This document shows, piece after piece, positions 17,274 to 26,772 of a stretch of 64,000 nucleotides of DNA; position 1 is the first letter of the stretch; every line of letters starts with the position of its first letter. A program made the translations under genes and the position numbers. The stretch lies in assembly GCF_016862175.1 (NCBI RefSeq), contig NZ_BOML01000022.1, positions 124,001 through 188,000 on the forward strand, written 5' to 3'. This DNA is from Paractinoplanes durhamensis. GTDB lineage: Bacteria > Actinomycetota > Actinomycetes > Mycobacteriales > Micromonosporaceae. A model generated the notes under the pieces. The model was not told the origin of the DNA. It saw only the letters and a program-made list of their open reading frames with translations, and did no database searches.

Positions 17274-18844
17274 CACTTCACCTCCTGCGGAAGGCGCACC
17301 GAGGTCGGTGTGCCGGGCAGGCCCGGCTCGCCGTTGCTGATGTCGCCGGCGGCGAACGCGTCCTCGCTGATCCAGTAGGTGTAGCCCCACGGGTTGTAGA
17401 TCTGCAGCTGGTCGCCCTGGTGGCCGACGATCATCATCTGGTGGCCGCCGTCGTCGTTGCGGGTGGTGATCGGCACCGGGTAGCCCTCGTCGACCGCCTT
17501 CTCGATCTGCGGAACCGTGTCGTAGCGGGCGTCCGCGTCGTCCATGCCGACGTTCGAGTACGAGGTGCCGGTGTGCGTGCCGATCTGCTCGTTGGCGATG
17601 CTCTCGGACTGGTCGTTGCTCATCCCGTCCGAGCCGATCAGCGGCATCTTCTGCATCCAGCCGCGGCCGTCGTCGTAGACCTGGGACTGCTCGGCCCGCA
17701 ACCGGTCGGCGAACGCGCTCGGGTTGTCGTAGGCCGGGTCGCCCGGGTGCCCGCCGGTGGTCAGTTCGAGGGCGTAGAGCGGGTCGACCGCGGCCCGGGC
17801 GGCCACCGTCGACGAGGCGACGCAGGTCGGGTACTGACCCTGGGTCCACTGCGCACCCTCGAAGTCGTTCCACTGCTTGCCGTCGGTCAGGTTCTTGCCG
17901 TTGGCGTCCATCTGGAACGGGCTCAGGTGCTCGGCCAGCCACTTCGGGTCGTCGCCGTGCGCGGCGATCAGGCCGTTGAACTTGGCCACGTCGTCGACCG
18001 AGTAGCCGGCCGCCAGCATCTTCATCAGGTACGCCTGCTGCTCCGGGGAGGCGGACGCGCCGATCATCTGCATCATCCGCTGCCGGTCGGCGTCGCTGAG
18101 CCCGTTCAGGGCGGCGGCCGCCCGCTCCTCCTGGGCGAGGGTGAGGATGGCGCCGTCACCGGAGATCCAGCTGTTGCCGGCCTCGGCCAGGACCACCTCG
18201 TCGAGGGCGCTCATCGGTGAACCCTGCAACCGGCGGCCGCGGGCGTGGCCGGCCTGGTCGCGCAGCACCGAGGAGAGTTCTCGGCCGGCGTCCTCGACCG
18301 ACTCGTGCGTGTTCACCCGCTCGTCGATGGCCTGCATTGCCTGATGGTGCAGGCCGGCCATCTTGTCGCCGTCGTAGTCGGACAGGTCGGGCAGGAAGCC
18401 GAGCGCCGTCATCCGCGAAGCCTCGTCGGCGACGTTGTTCAGGCTTTCCACCGCGTACCCGTCCGTGTGCCCCGACCGCTCCACGATCAGGGCGTACTGC
18501 TCGATGCGGTCCGGCAGGGTGCGCATCGGATCGGTCAGGCCATGGATGTCGGTGAACAGGGCCTGCGCCGCCTGCTTCGCCGCGACGTGGGCGTCCCCGA
18601 CCCAGCTGTCGCCGAGGCCCTGGCCGTACAGCTGGCGCAGGGCGTCCCAGGCCAGATGCGCAATCTCCCGGGTCTTGGCGACGTTGTAGCGGATGTCGAA
18701 GAGGGTGTCGACGTCGCCGCCGAAGCCGGGTACCGCGGCCCCCGCCGCGCTGCCGTTGGCCAGCTCGTCGGTGCCCCACACGCCGTACGCGCCGCGGATG
18801 TTGCCCTGCTCGTGCTTGAGCCGGCCGATGTTCTCGTTGCTCAC
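17273..18844 (-). CDS. ESX/WXG-associated protein with papain-like C-terminal domain, putative secreted effector
   Basis: A 523-residue protein. The helical N-terminal half contains a W-V-G (81-83) turn as in WXG/LXG-type secreted proteins. The C-terminal domain (about 325-515) shows a cysteine-peptidase-like order: Cys341 in QGQYPTCVASS, His468 in DDGGHQMMIVG and Asn484 in IYNPWG. That Cys-His-Asn layout and the GHQMMIVG...NPWG sequence fit papain-like or calpain-like folds. No Sec signal is seen, consistent with type VII export. The GTG start overlaps the stop of the WXG-like gene by 4 nt, and the stop is coupled to the small downstream gene. The protease fold is strongly suggested; effector function is inferred. 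Confidence 0.75.
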   Translation of the reverse strand: MSNENIGRLKHEQGNIRGAYGVWGTDELANGSAAGAAVPGFGGDVDTLFDIRYNVAKTREIAHLAWDALRQLYGQGLGDSWVGDAHVAAKQAAQALFTDIHGLTDPMRTLPDRIEQYALIVERSGHTDGYAVESLNNVADEASRMTALGFLPDLSDYDGDKMAGLHHQAMQAIDERVNTHESVEDAGRELSSVLRDQAGHARGRRLQGSPMSALDEVVLAEAGNSWISGDGAILTLAQEERAAAALNGLSDADRQRMMQMIGASASPEQQAYLMKMLAAGYSVDDVAKFNGLIAAHGDDPKWLAEHLSPFQMDANGKNLTDGKQWNDFEGAQWTQGQYPTCVASSTVAARAAVDPLYALELTTGGHPGDPAYDNPSAFADRLRAEQSQVYDDGRGWMQKMPLIGSDGMSNDQSESIANEQIGTHTGTSYSNVGMDDADARYDTVPQIEKAVDEGYPVPITTRNDDGGHQMMIVGHQGDQLQIYNPWGYTYWISEDAFAAGDISNGEPGLPGTPTSVRLPQEVK

Positions 18845-19146
18845 TTCGGACCACTCAGCCGCTCGGCCGACATCATGTCCGACCGGTCGTAGTCGTTGGC
18901 GGTCTGCTCCAGGGCGTCCGCCAGCTGCCGGCTCGCCTCCTCGAGGAGACGGAACTCCTCCTCGAGCGCGGTGGCGTACTCGCGGTAGGCAGCGGCGGTC
19001 GTGTAGTGGTCGAACGCGGCCTCCACCCCGTACCGCTGCTCGGGGACCTTGATCTGGATCGCGGCCTTTCGCAGATTTTCGGCGGCGTCCTCCCGCAGTT
19101 TCCGGGCCGCGGCTCGCAGCTGATCGGAGCTGACCTGTACCGGCAT
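18841..19146 (-). CDS. WXG100/EspC-like small helical protein
   Basis: A 101-residue helical hairpin protein, the size of WXG100/EspC partners. The usual central W-x-G is not clear (RYGVEAA occupies the turn). The C-terminal end carries NDYDRSD, a Y-x3-D type VII secretion signal. It is the first gene of the cassette and overlaps the papain-like gene by 4 nt. It probably pairs with the effector's N-terminal helical half for export. The same NDY-x-RSD tail occurs in the small protein at 37303-37626. Confidence 0.75.
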   Translation of the reverse strand: MPVQVSSDQLRAAARKLREDAAENLRKAAIQIKVPEQRYGVEAAFDHYTTAAAYREYATALEEEFRLLEEASRQLADALEQTANDYDRSDMMSAERLSGPK

Positions 19147-19214
19147 CGATGTCCCCCGAGTCGACGATAGTGACAGGGATCGTAACGTCGAGCGGCTCGC
19201 GGCGGGGGACCGCG

Positions 19215-20180
19215 TTACGTGCCAGTGATCAAGCGCTGGGCGAGGGTCGGGCTGAAGTCGCCGGCCTTGCTGGTCGGCGCGATGCCGCACCCGCCGTCGG
19301 AGTTGCCCGGGTTCTTGATCCACAGTTCCAGGGCGGCCGGGTCCGCGGTGGAGCGTTTGCCCAGCTTGCGGCCGCTGGGGTTGCACCACTGCCCGTTGCT
19401 GCCGTTGCCGTTGCGGCTGGTGTCGATGACGTAGCCGGCCGGGCGGTGCAGGGCGGCCTTGACCTGCTTCGCGTACGTCCGGGAGTCGGCCGTGCCGATG
19501 TAGTTGGAGACGTTCACCGCGAAGCCGCGCGTCCGGGCCACGCCGGCCGACAGGAGCCGCTTGGCGACGATCGCGGGGCTGTTCCAGTTGGCGTGGCCGG
19601 CGTCGATGTAGGTCCAGGTGTTCGGGGCCTTGGCGGCGAGCACCGTGGTCGCCGCGTTGAGCAGGCCGAGCCGGGCGGTGACCTGGGCCGTGGTCATGCA
19701 GCTGAAGTCGCCGAGGGCGTCCGGTTCGAGGATGACGATGGCCGGCCGGGAGCCGATCGCGGTCGCGAACGTGGTGATCCACTTGCGATAGGCCGCCGGA
19801 CTGGCCGCCCCGCCCGCGGACTCGGCGCCGCAGGCGTCGCGCAGGGGCAGGTTGTAGGCGACCAGGACCGGCATCTTGCCGGCCGTCTTCGCGGCCGCGG
19901 TGTACCTGGTGACCGCCTTGCCGAGGTCGGCGTCGCTGGTGCCGGTGAACCAGTGCGCCATCGGCTGCCGGCCGATCGAGGTCCGGATCGCGGCCGCCCG
20001 GGTGTCCTGCGGATGCGCGGCGACCCAGCGGGCGGCCGGCAGTTGCGGGTCGACGTAGAGCCCCCAGGCGAGGGTCGCCGCCGGCGCGGCGACAAGGGGC
20101 GCGGCGTCGGCCGTCGGCGCCGCGGCGACCATGACCATCACGACGGCGGCCATCATCAGGGCCGCGGTCCGTCTCGTCAC
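19215..20180 (-). CDS. Secreted glycoside hydrolase family 6 cellulase
   Basis: A 321-residue enzyme with a signal peptide (TRRT, hydrophobic core, ADA-A cleavage near residue 27) and one catalytic domain. GH6 hallmarks are VLVAYNLPLRDACG, with the catalytic-acid aspartate, then VILEPDALGDF and the WIKNPGNSDG segment near the C-terminus. GH6 enzymes hydrolyse beta-1,4 glucan with inversion. There is no cellulose-binding module, and the length suits an endoglucanase. GTG 20180 overlaps the stop of the upstream GGDEF-EAL gene by 4 nt (GTGA), so the enzyme is translationally coupled to a cyclic-di-GMP protein, an unusual pairing. Confidence 0.88.
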   Translation of the reverse strand: MTRRTAALMMAAVVMVMVAAAPTADAAPLVAAPAATLAWGLYVDPQLPAARWVAAHPQDTRAAAIRTSIGRQPMAHWFTGTSDADLGKAVTRYTAAAKTAGKMPVLVAYNLPLRDACGAESAGGAASPAAYRKWITTFATAIGSRPAIVILEPDALGDFSCMTTAQVTARLGLLNAATTVLAAKAPNTWTYIDAGHANWNSPAIVAKRLLSAGVARTRGFAVNVSNYIGTADSRTYAKQVKAALHRPAGYVIDTSRNGNGSNGQWCNPSGRKLGKRSTADPAALELWIKNPGNSDGGCGIAPTSKAGDFSPTLAQRLITGT

Positions 20181-22441
20181 GCCCTGCCCGGTCGGCCGGC
20201 CGGCACCGAACTTGAGAGTTTCGCGGCCAGATCCTCGCCGGGCATCGGGCGGGCGAAGTGGTAGCCCTGGCCGGACACGCACCCCATCTCGATCAGGGCC
20301 GCGGCCTGCCCGGCGGTCTCGATGCCCTCGGCCACCACGTGCAGCCGGTACGCCTGGGCCAGCCGCACCACGGCCTCGGCCACGGCGTACACGTCCGGGT
20401 CGGTGTCGATGCCGGTGACGAACGAGCGGTCGATCTTCAGCACGCTGACCGGCAGCGCCCGCAGATAGCTGAGCGCCGCGTAGCCGGTGCCGAAGTCGTC
20501 GACCGAGATGCCGATGCCCATCTCGCGCAGCGCGTTCAGGCGGGCCACGGTCTGCTCGTCGGGCTGCAGGATCACGCTCTCGGTCAGCTCCAGCACCAGC
20601 CGGTCGGCCGGGAAACCGGTCTCGGCCAGGATGTTGCGGATGATGTCGACCAGCGCGGTCTGGGTGACCTGCCGGGCCGACAGGTTGACGCTGAGCCGCA
20701 GGGACTCCGCGTCCGGGTTCGCCGCCCGCCATCCGGCCGCCTGCCGGCAGGCGTCGAGCAGGACCCATTCGCCGATCGGGATCACCGCGCCGGTCTCCTC
20801 GGCCAGGTCGATGAAGGCGCCCGGCATCAGCAGGCCGCGGGTCGGGTGGTTCCAGCGCACCAGCGCCTCGACCGCGGTGATGTCGCCGCCGGCCAGCGTG
20901 ACGACCGGCTGGAAGTGCACGACGAGCTCGTCGTTCTCGACCGCCCGCCGCAGCTCGGCGTCGTGCGCGCGGGTGTCCAGCTCCGGCGTGTAGACCCGGT
21001 AGCTGCCGCGGCCGGCCCGCTTCACCGCGTACATCGCGGCGTCGGCGTGGGCCAGCAGCTGGAGGAAGTCGGGGGTGGTCTCGTCGCGGAACGCGACGCC
21101 GATGCTGGCCTCGACGCCGAGCACCGCGTCGCCGAAGATCACCGGGGTGCGCAGGGCCTCGACCAGGCGTTGCGCCACGCTCTCGGCGGCGGCGCGGCTC
21201 GGCAGGGTGGGCAGCACGACGGCGAACTCGTCGCCGCCGACCCGGCCGGCGGTGTCCCCGGAGCGGATCACCGATGTCAGCGCGGTGGCGACCGCCTTGA
21301 GGACGGCGTCGCCGGCCTCGTGCCCGTACGCGTCGTTGATCGGTTTGAACCGGTCGAGGTCGATCAGCAGGACGGCACCGTGCCGGCCCTCGCGCAGCGG
21401 CTGCCGGGACATCTCGGCGAGCCGGTCGGCGATCAGGGCACGGTTGGACAGCCCGGTGAGCGGGTCGGTGACGGCGAGCCGGCGGTTCTCCCGCTGGGCG
21501 TACATCTGCCGGGCGATCACCAGGGCGGTGAGCGCGATCGTGCCGAGGATCATCCCGCCGAGCGGGTAGATCGACTCCCCACGGGCGACGTAGGCCAGCA
21601 TGCCGGAGGCGAGGACGATCGCCCCGTACGGCAGCCAGCCGAGCCGCACGCGGGACCGGCGCTCGACCGGCACCGCGCCGTGCTCGCGCAGCCGGCGGTC
21701 CACGGCGAGCAGGGAGAGGAAGGCGCCGGCCGCCCAGAAAAGATATGGCCAACTGCCGGGACGGAAGGCAAAACCGAATTGCACGTACGCGATGGTGTAC
21801 GTGCTGTCGGCGACCACCTTGACCGCCATCGACCCGCCCAGCAGGCCGATCGCGCCACCCGCCTGGGGCCGGCGCAGCAGCAGGCTGATCAGCGCGAAGA
21901 CCAGCAGCAGGTCGAGCACCGGCACGGCGGCCGAGAACAGGATCACCACCGGGTCGGCGCCCGGGTACTGCAGGATCGGGCCGATCTCCAGGTACCAGAG
22001 CGCCATGCACGCGACGGCCACGATGATCAGCGAGTCGATCAGCAGCTTGACCCGCTGGGCGGCGTTGCGGCGCGTGACCGGCAGCAGCAACAGCCCGGCG
22101 ACGACGAACGGGATCGCCGCCGCGTACAGGTAGTCGGAGATGGTCGGGTACGCCGGCATCCCGGGCATGAAGTCCTGGACCACCGAGACCACGTGCGCCA
22201 CGACCTGGAGGACGAACGCCGCCTCGAGCAGGATCCAGGCCCGGCGCTCGCGCGGGGCCAGGCCGCCCCGCTGGACCAGCCGGAGCCCCAGCGCCGCGGT
22301 CAGCAGGACGACCGGGAGATAGACCAGGTCGTTGAGCTTCTCGGCGCCGGCATCGCTGCCCCAGCCGGTGACGTACTGGACCCCGATCGTGCCGAGCAGG
22401 GCACCCGATCCCCAGACCGACGCCGCGCGCAGTTTTGCCAT
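20177..22441 (-). CDS. Membrane GGDEF-EAL cyclic-di-GMP protein coupled to the cellulase
   Basis: A 754-residue protein with about nine N-terminal membrane helices (to about 310), GGDEF (intact VGGDEF with an RSGD inhibitory site) and EAL (VEALVRWNHP, LSVNLSARQ, LELTES, DDFGTGYA, LKIDRSF, EGIET, GQGYHFARP). All metal and substrate ligands I can recognise are present, so both activities are possible. The membrane domain has the D-x12-W-x5-P signature (LIDSLII...LWYLEIGP). It is first in a two-gene operon with the GH6 cellulase and divergent from the next GGDEF gene. Confidence 0.92.
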   Translation of the reverse strand: MAKLRAASVWGSGALLGTIGVQYVTGWGSDAGAEKLNDLVYLPVVLLTAALGLRLVQRGGLAPRERRAWILLEAAFVLQVVAHVVSVVQDFMPGMPAYPTISDYLYAAAIPFVVAGLLLLPVTRRNAAQRVKLLIDSLIIVAVACMALWYLEIGPILQYPGADPVVILFSAAVPVLDLLLVFALISLLLRRPQAGGAIGLLGGSMAVKVVADSTYTIAYVQFGFAFRPGSWPYLFWAAGAFLSLLAVDRRLREHGAVPVERRSRVRLGWLPYGAIVLASGMLAYVARGESIYPLGGMILGTIALTALVIARQMYAQRENRRLAVTDPLTGLSNRALIADRLAEMSRQPLREGRHGAVLLIDLDRFKPINDAYGHEAGDAVLKAVATALTSVIRSGDTAGRVGGDEFAVVLPTLPSRAAAESVAQRLVEALRTPVIFGDAVLGVEASIGVAFRDETTPDFLQLLAHADAAMYAVKRAGRGSYRVYTPELDTRAHDAELRRAVENDELVVHFQPVVTLAGGDITAVEALVRWNHPTRGLLMPGAFIDLAEETGAVIPIGEWVLLDACRQAAGWRAANPDAESLRLSVNLSARQVTQTALVDIIRNILAETGFPADRLVLELTESVILQPDEQTVARLNALREMGIGISVDDFGTGYAALSYLRALPVSVLKIDRSFVTGIDTDPDVYAVAEAVVRLAQAYRLHVVAEGIETAGQAAALIEMGCVSGQGYHFARPMPGEDLAAKLSSSVPAGRPGRA

Positions 22442-22615
22442 ACCCGCACGATCGGCGCCGCTCCGGCCGGGTTGCGCCGGTCACCCGTTGCGGGCCGGGT
22501 GCAATCGGTGCCGTGGTGGCGACCTGGTTGCTAGTTCCGCGGGACGCTACGGAGCGGTGCGTGACAGCCGATGACGACCGCAGCGATACGAACTACGAAG
22601 AGGTGGAGCAGCCCG

Positions 22616-24082
22616 TTGTCCACTACCACTGCACTGGCCGAACCGGTTGACGTGGCGGTCATCCGAGCCGCCGAGCCGCAACCGGATACCGCGATCAACG
22701 GCGCCCGGCTGTGGCTGTGGTGGCTGGGTGGGTCCGTGGTGTTCTGCGGTACGCAGCTGTTCGCCGGCGCGGCCGGCAGCCTCCTCACCCTCGCGATGCC
22801 CCTGCTGTTCACCGCGGGCATCGTGGCCGGTGTGGTGCTGAACCGGCCGACGGCGCGCTGGCCGTGGCTCCTGCTGGCTTCGGCCGGCGTGATCACCGTG
22901 GTCGGCTACGGCATCTGGGTGGCCGGCGCGAGCATGGTGGCGTTCTCGATCTTCATGATCGTGTACCCGCTGGAGGCCGCGGCCCTGCTGCTCATCGTGC
23001 GCGGCGCTTCCTGGCGCCGGGACCGGGCCGGGATGCTCGACACCGCGATGATCTGCGTCGGGCTCGCGCTGGCCTGCTGGCTCCTGGTGATCACCCCGCT
23101 GATGCGGGTGCGCACGGCGCTGCCGGGCGAGGTGTTCGCGGTGCTGTTCCCGTTCGGCGACGTGCTGCTGCTCGGCGTACTCATCCGGTTCTTCATCTCC
23201 CGGGGTATGCGCAACGCGGCGTTCTGGCAGATCAGCGCGTCCCTGCTGCTGCAGACCGCCACCCACATGGCCACCCTGCTCTCGATGGTCTGGGGCGTGA
23301 AGAGCCCGGACTTCGGCGCGGTGTCGTCGCTGTCCGGTTTCCTGATGGCCGGCGCGGCGTTGCATCCGTCCATGCGCCTGCTCACCGCCCAGCCGGTCCG
23401 GCCGGTCACCGACATGTCGCCGGCCCGGGTCCTGCTGGTCAACTTGGCCTGCATGGGTGCGCCCGGGCTGCTCATCGCCCAGGGTCTGCTGCAGCACGGC
23501 CGGGTCGGCTGGTTCGCCGCCGGGATCGGGTGCATCGCCCTGTTCGCCCTGGTCGCGCTGCGGATGGTCGACCTGGTCGGCCAGGTGCAGGACAAGGCCC
23601 GCCAGCTCGACGCGGTCGCGCACATCGACGCCCTGACCACCCTGCCCAACCGGCGGGCGTGGGACCTGGAGCTGAGCCGGCGGATCGCGTCCGCCCGCCG
23701 GCACGGCACCCCGGTCGTGGTCGCCATCCTCGACCTGGACCGTTTCAAGCTCTACAACGACGAGCACGGCCACCAGGGCGGCGACGAGCTGCTCAGCCTG
23801 GCCGCGGCCGGGTGGCGGGCCGAGCTGCGCCCGGAGGACCTGCTGGCCCGCTACGGCGGCGAGGAGTTCGGCGCGATCTTCGACCACTCCCGGCTGTCCG
23901 ACGCCGACCGGATCATCGAGCGGCTGCAGGCGGCGACCCCGCTCGGCCAGACGTTCTCGGCCGGTGCCGCGCTGTGGAACGGCAGCGAGTCGGCCGAGGA
24001 GCTGCTGGCCCGGGCCGACGCCGCGCTCTACGCCGCCAAGCGGGCCGGCCGCGACCGCGTCTTCATCTCCAGCAACCACTGA
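22616..24082 (+). CDS. Membrane diguanylate cyclase (GGEEF)
   Basis: About 488 residues. I prefer TTG 22616 to ATG 22571: the intervening codons (ATA, CGA, ACT, AAG, AGG) break the local codon habit, and GTGGAG precedes the TTG. Eight or so membrane helices carry the shared D-x12-W-x5-P (MLDTAMI...CWLLVITP) and an ALHPSM segment also seen as VLHPSM in the 4618-7326 protein. The cytosolic domain is a single GGDEF domain with GGEEF and an RPED inhibitory site exactly five residues before it. There is no EAL domain, so it should be a feedback-inhibited diguanylate cyclase. Confidence 0.9.
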   Translation: MSTTTALAEPVDVAVIRAAEPQPDTAINGARLWLWWLGGSVVFCGTQLFAGAAGSLLTLAMPLLFTAGIVAGVVLNRPTARWPWLLLASAGVITVVGYGIWVAGASMVAFSIFMIVYPLEAAALLLIVRGASWRRDRAGMLDTAMICVGLALACWLLVITPLMRVRTALPGEVFAVLFPFGDVLLLGVLIRFFISRGMRNAAFWQISASLLLQTATHMATLLSMVWGVKSPDFGAVSSLSGFLMAGAALHPSMRLLTAQPVRPVTDMSPARVLLVNLACMGAPGLLIAQGLLQHGRVGWFAAGIGCIALFALVALRMVDLVGQVQDKARQLDAVAHIDALTTLPNRRAWDLELSRRIASARRHGTPVVVAILDLDRFKLYNDEHGHQGGDELLSLAAAGWRAELRPEDLLARYGGEEFGAIFDHSRLSDADRIIERLQAATPLGQTFSAGAALWNGSESAEELLARADAALYAAKRAGRDRVFISSNH

Positions 24083-24135
24083 GTCGCTCCGTTCGGGCAC
24101 CTCACCTCGGGCGCGGCCGCGCCGATTATGGGGGC

Positions 24136-26772
24136 GTGCCCGAGACGCCCGCCCGCCCGCCGCTCCTCGCCGACCGGGCGTTCCAGGCCGTCACCGCATT
24201 GTCGATCGTCAATGTCGCCGCGTTCCTGCTGCAGGAGCACCTCGGCCGGCTGTGGCCCCGGCCGCTGAACTGGCTGCTGGTCATCGCGGTCATCGCCGCC
24301 ACCATCGTGCTCTGCCGGCGGGTGCAGGCCGACCCGGCGTCCGGGCCGGTGGTGCGCCGCTACTGGCGCTCGGTCCAGGTCGGCACCACCCTCTTCGTCG
24401 GCGTCGCCGGGCTGCGCCTCCTGTCCGAGCTCGGCGCCGGCGGCTGGCTGCTGCGGCTGTCGGTGGTGCTGCACCTGGTCGGCGGCGCGGTACTCACCGT
24501 CCCGCTGCTCGGGCTGCCGTTCAGCGCCCGCGGCCGCTCCCGCCGGGTGGGCGTCCGGCTCGACCTGGGCACCCTGCTGGTCGCGGCCGGCCTGCTGATC
24601 TGGCATTTCGCCGCGTCCTACCAGTTCGCCGACGGCCGGGTCACCGGGCCGCGGGTGGTCGCCGCGGTCGTCATCATGGGCGCCGGCCTCAACGGCATCT
24701 ACCTGGCCGCCAAGGTGGTGCTCTCCGGCGTCGACTCGTTCGCCCGGCGCGGGCTCTCCTGGATCGGCGCGTCGGCGCTGATCGGCGGGCTGGGCTCGGC
24801 GATCTGCTTCCTGGACCCGCGGCAGACCGACGGCAACCTGCTGGTGCTGGTGTTGCCGCTGGCCGCCTACGTGGCGGCGGTCGGTGCCCGGATGCAGGTG
24901 GTGGACAGCGCGGCCGGCGACCGGCCACGGCGCAAGCCGCGCGGTTACAGCCTGATGCCGTACGTGGCGATCGCGGCCGTCGACGCCATGGTGGTCTACC
25001 ACAACGCCCGGGGCACCACGGACGGCCCTCTGATCGACGGGGTCGCGCTCACGCTGACCGGGCTCGTGGTGATCCGCCAGCTGATCGCGTTCCGGCAGAA
25101 CGACATCCTGCTGGCCCGGATCGGCGTGCAGGAGAGCCGGTTCCGGCTGCTGGTCCAGAACACCACCGACATGATCACCATCACCGGTCCCGGCGGCGTG
25201 CTGACCTATGTCAGCCCGGCCGCGCAGGGCGTGCTCGGCGTGCACCCCGACGACCTGGTCGGCGGCCGGCTGGGCCCCCGGGTGCACCCGGACGACCTGG
25301 CCGTGGTGGCCGAGAAGTTCGCGGCGGTGGCTGCGGTGCCCGGCAGCACCGTGACCTACCAGGTACGCCTGCGGCACGCCGACGGCACCTACCGCTGGCT
25401 CGAGACGGTCAGCGCCAACCTGACCGGCGAACCCAGCGTGGGCGGCATCGTCAACAACGCGCGCGACGTCACCGAGACCCGGCAGGTGCAGGACCGGCTC
25501 AGCTACGAGGCCAGCCACGACATGCTGACCGGCCTGGCCAACCGGACGCTCTTCGGCGAGCGGGTCGCCACCGCGGTGACCGGCGCGGGCCCGGACCACC
25601 CGGTCAGCATCGTGCTGGTCGACCTGGACGACTTCAAGATCGTCAACGACACCCTCGGGCACGCGGCCGGCGACGAACTCCTGGTGCACGTGTCCCGGCG
25701 GATGCAGGACGGCCTGCGGCCGGGCGACATGGTGGCCCGGCTGGGCGGCGACGAGTTCGCGATCCTGCTCGAAGGGGCCGGCGGCGACGACGTCGACCGG
25801 TTGCTGGCCCGGATCGCGGCCGCGCTGCTGGAGCCGGCCATCATCGACGGCGAGCCGATCGCGGTCCGGGCCAGCTTCGGCGTGGTGGACGGCCGCGGCG
25901 GGGACGACCCCGGCGACCTGCTCCGGCAGGCGGACATCGCGATGTACGAGGCGAAGGAGCGCGGCGAGGGCGGCCACCAGCGGTATCGGCCCGGCATGGA
26001 GGCCCGCGGCGCCGAGCGCAACCGCAAGGCCGCCGCGCTGCGTGCCGCGATGCAGCAGGAGCAGCTGGTGGTGTTCTTCCAGCCGGTGGTGACGCTGCCG
26101 GGCGGCCGGATCATCGGCGCCGAGGCGCTGGTCCGCTGGCAGCACCCGACCGAGGGGCTGATCGGGCCGGGCGCGTTCATCGACGTCGCCGAGCAGACCG
26201 GCCTGATCGTCGAGCTCGGCACCTGGGTGCTGCGCTCCGCGACCCGGGAGGCGGCGACCTGGCCGGACGAGCTGAAGGTGTCGGTGAACGTGTCGGCCCG
26301 GCAGCTGCGCGAGGCCGGTTTCCCGGCGGTGGTGGCGGCGGCGCTGCGCGACAGCGGCCTGCCGGCCCACCGGCTGACCGTGGAGATCACCGAGTCGGTT
26401 GCGGTCGGCGGCGGCGCCACCGCCGAGAACCTCCAGGGCTTGCGCGATTTGGGCGTACGGCTGTCCCTCGACGATTTCGGCACCGGCGCCTCCACCCTCA
26501 GCCTGCTCGTCACCTGCCCGGTCAACCAGATCAAGCTTGACCGCTCGTTCGTGCCGGACGGCGACGCCTCGGACGCGATCGCCGACGCGGTGGTGCAGAT
26601 GGCTCGGGCGTTCGAGGTGGAGGCGGTGGCCGAGGGGGTGGAGACCGCGGAGCAGGCGGCCCTGCTGACCCGGCTGGGCTACGAACGCGCCCAGGGCTTC
26701 CACTTCGCCCGGCCGATGAGCGCCGCTCTCTTCCAGGAGGCGCTGGCTACGGAACTTGCTGCGCGGCGGTGA
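24136..26772 (+). CDS. Membrane PAS-GGDEF-EAL cyclic-di-GMP protein
   Basis: An 878-residue protein from GTG 24136, 53 bp after the diguanylate cyclase and probably cotranscribed. Order: nine or so membrane helices (10-310), a PAS domain (about 330-450, FRLLVQNTTDMITITG to NNARDVTE), GGDEF (intact LGGDEF with RPGD inhibitory site) and EAL (AEALVRW, VNVSARQ, VEITES, DDFGTGAS, IKLDRSF, EGVET). The membrane signature is D-x12-W, with Tyr instead of the final Pro. It is the only protein of the set with an added PAS sensor. The 3' end overlaps the convergent SprT gene by 26 bp. Confidence 0.92.
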   Translation: MPETPARPPLLADRAFQAVTALSIVNVAAFLLQEHLGRLWPRPLNWLLVIAVIAATIVLCRRVQADPASGPVVRRYWRSVQVGTTLFVGVAGLRLLSELGAGGWLLRLSVVLHLVGGAVLTVPLLGLPFSARGRSRRVGVRLDLGTLLVAAGLLIWHFAASYQFADGRVTGPRVVAAVVIMGAGLNGIYLAAKVVLSGVDSFARRGLSWIGASALIGGLGSAICFLDPRQTDGNLLVLVLPLAAYVAAVGARMQVVDSAAGDRPRRKPRGYSLMPYVAIAAVDAMVVYHNARGTTDGPLIDGVALTLTGLVVIRQLIAFRQNDILLARIGVQESRFRLLVQNTTDMITITGPGGVLTYVSPAAQGVLGVHPDDLVGGRLGPRVHPDDLAVVAEKFAAVAAVPGSTVTYQVRLRHADGTYRWLETVSANLTGEPSVGGIVNNARDVTETRQVQDRLSYEASHDMLTGLANRTLFGERVATAVTGAGPDHPVSIVLVDLDDFKIVNDTLGHAAGDELLVHVSRRMQDGLRPGDMVARLGGDEFAILLEGAGGDDVDRLLARIAAALLEPAIIDGEPIAVRASFGVVDGRGGDDPGDLLRQADIAMYEAKERGEGGHQRYRPGMEARGAERNRKAAALRAAMQQEQLVVFFQPVVTLPGGRIIGAEALVRWQHPTEGLIGPGAFIDVAEQTGLIVELGTWVLRSATREAATWPDELKVSVNVSARQLREAGFPAVVAAALRDSGLPAHRLTVEITESVAVGGGATAENLQGLRDLGVRLSLDDFGTGASTLSLLVTCPVNQIKLDRSFVPDGDASDAIADAVVQMARAFEVEAVAEGVETAEQAALLTRLGYERAQGFHFARPMSAALFQEALATELAARR

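Noticed and set aside
19215-22484. One 1089-codon ORF apparently fusing the GGDEF-EAL region to the GH6 cellulase
   Set aside because: Only its last 321 codons are coherent (signal peptide and GH6). The upstream part is a shadow of the GGDEF-EAL frame, which ends with a 4-nt overlap at the cellulase GTG.
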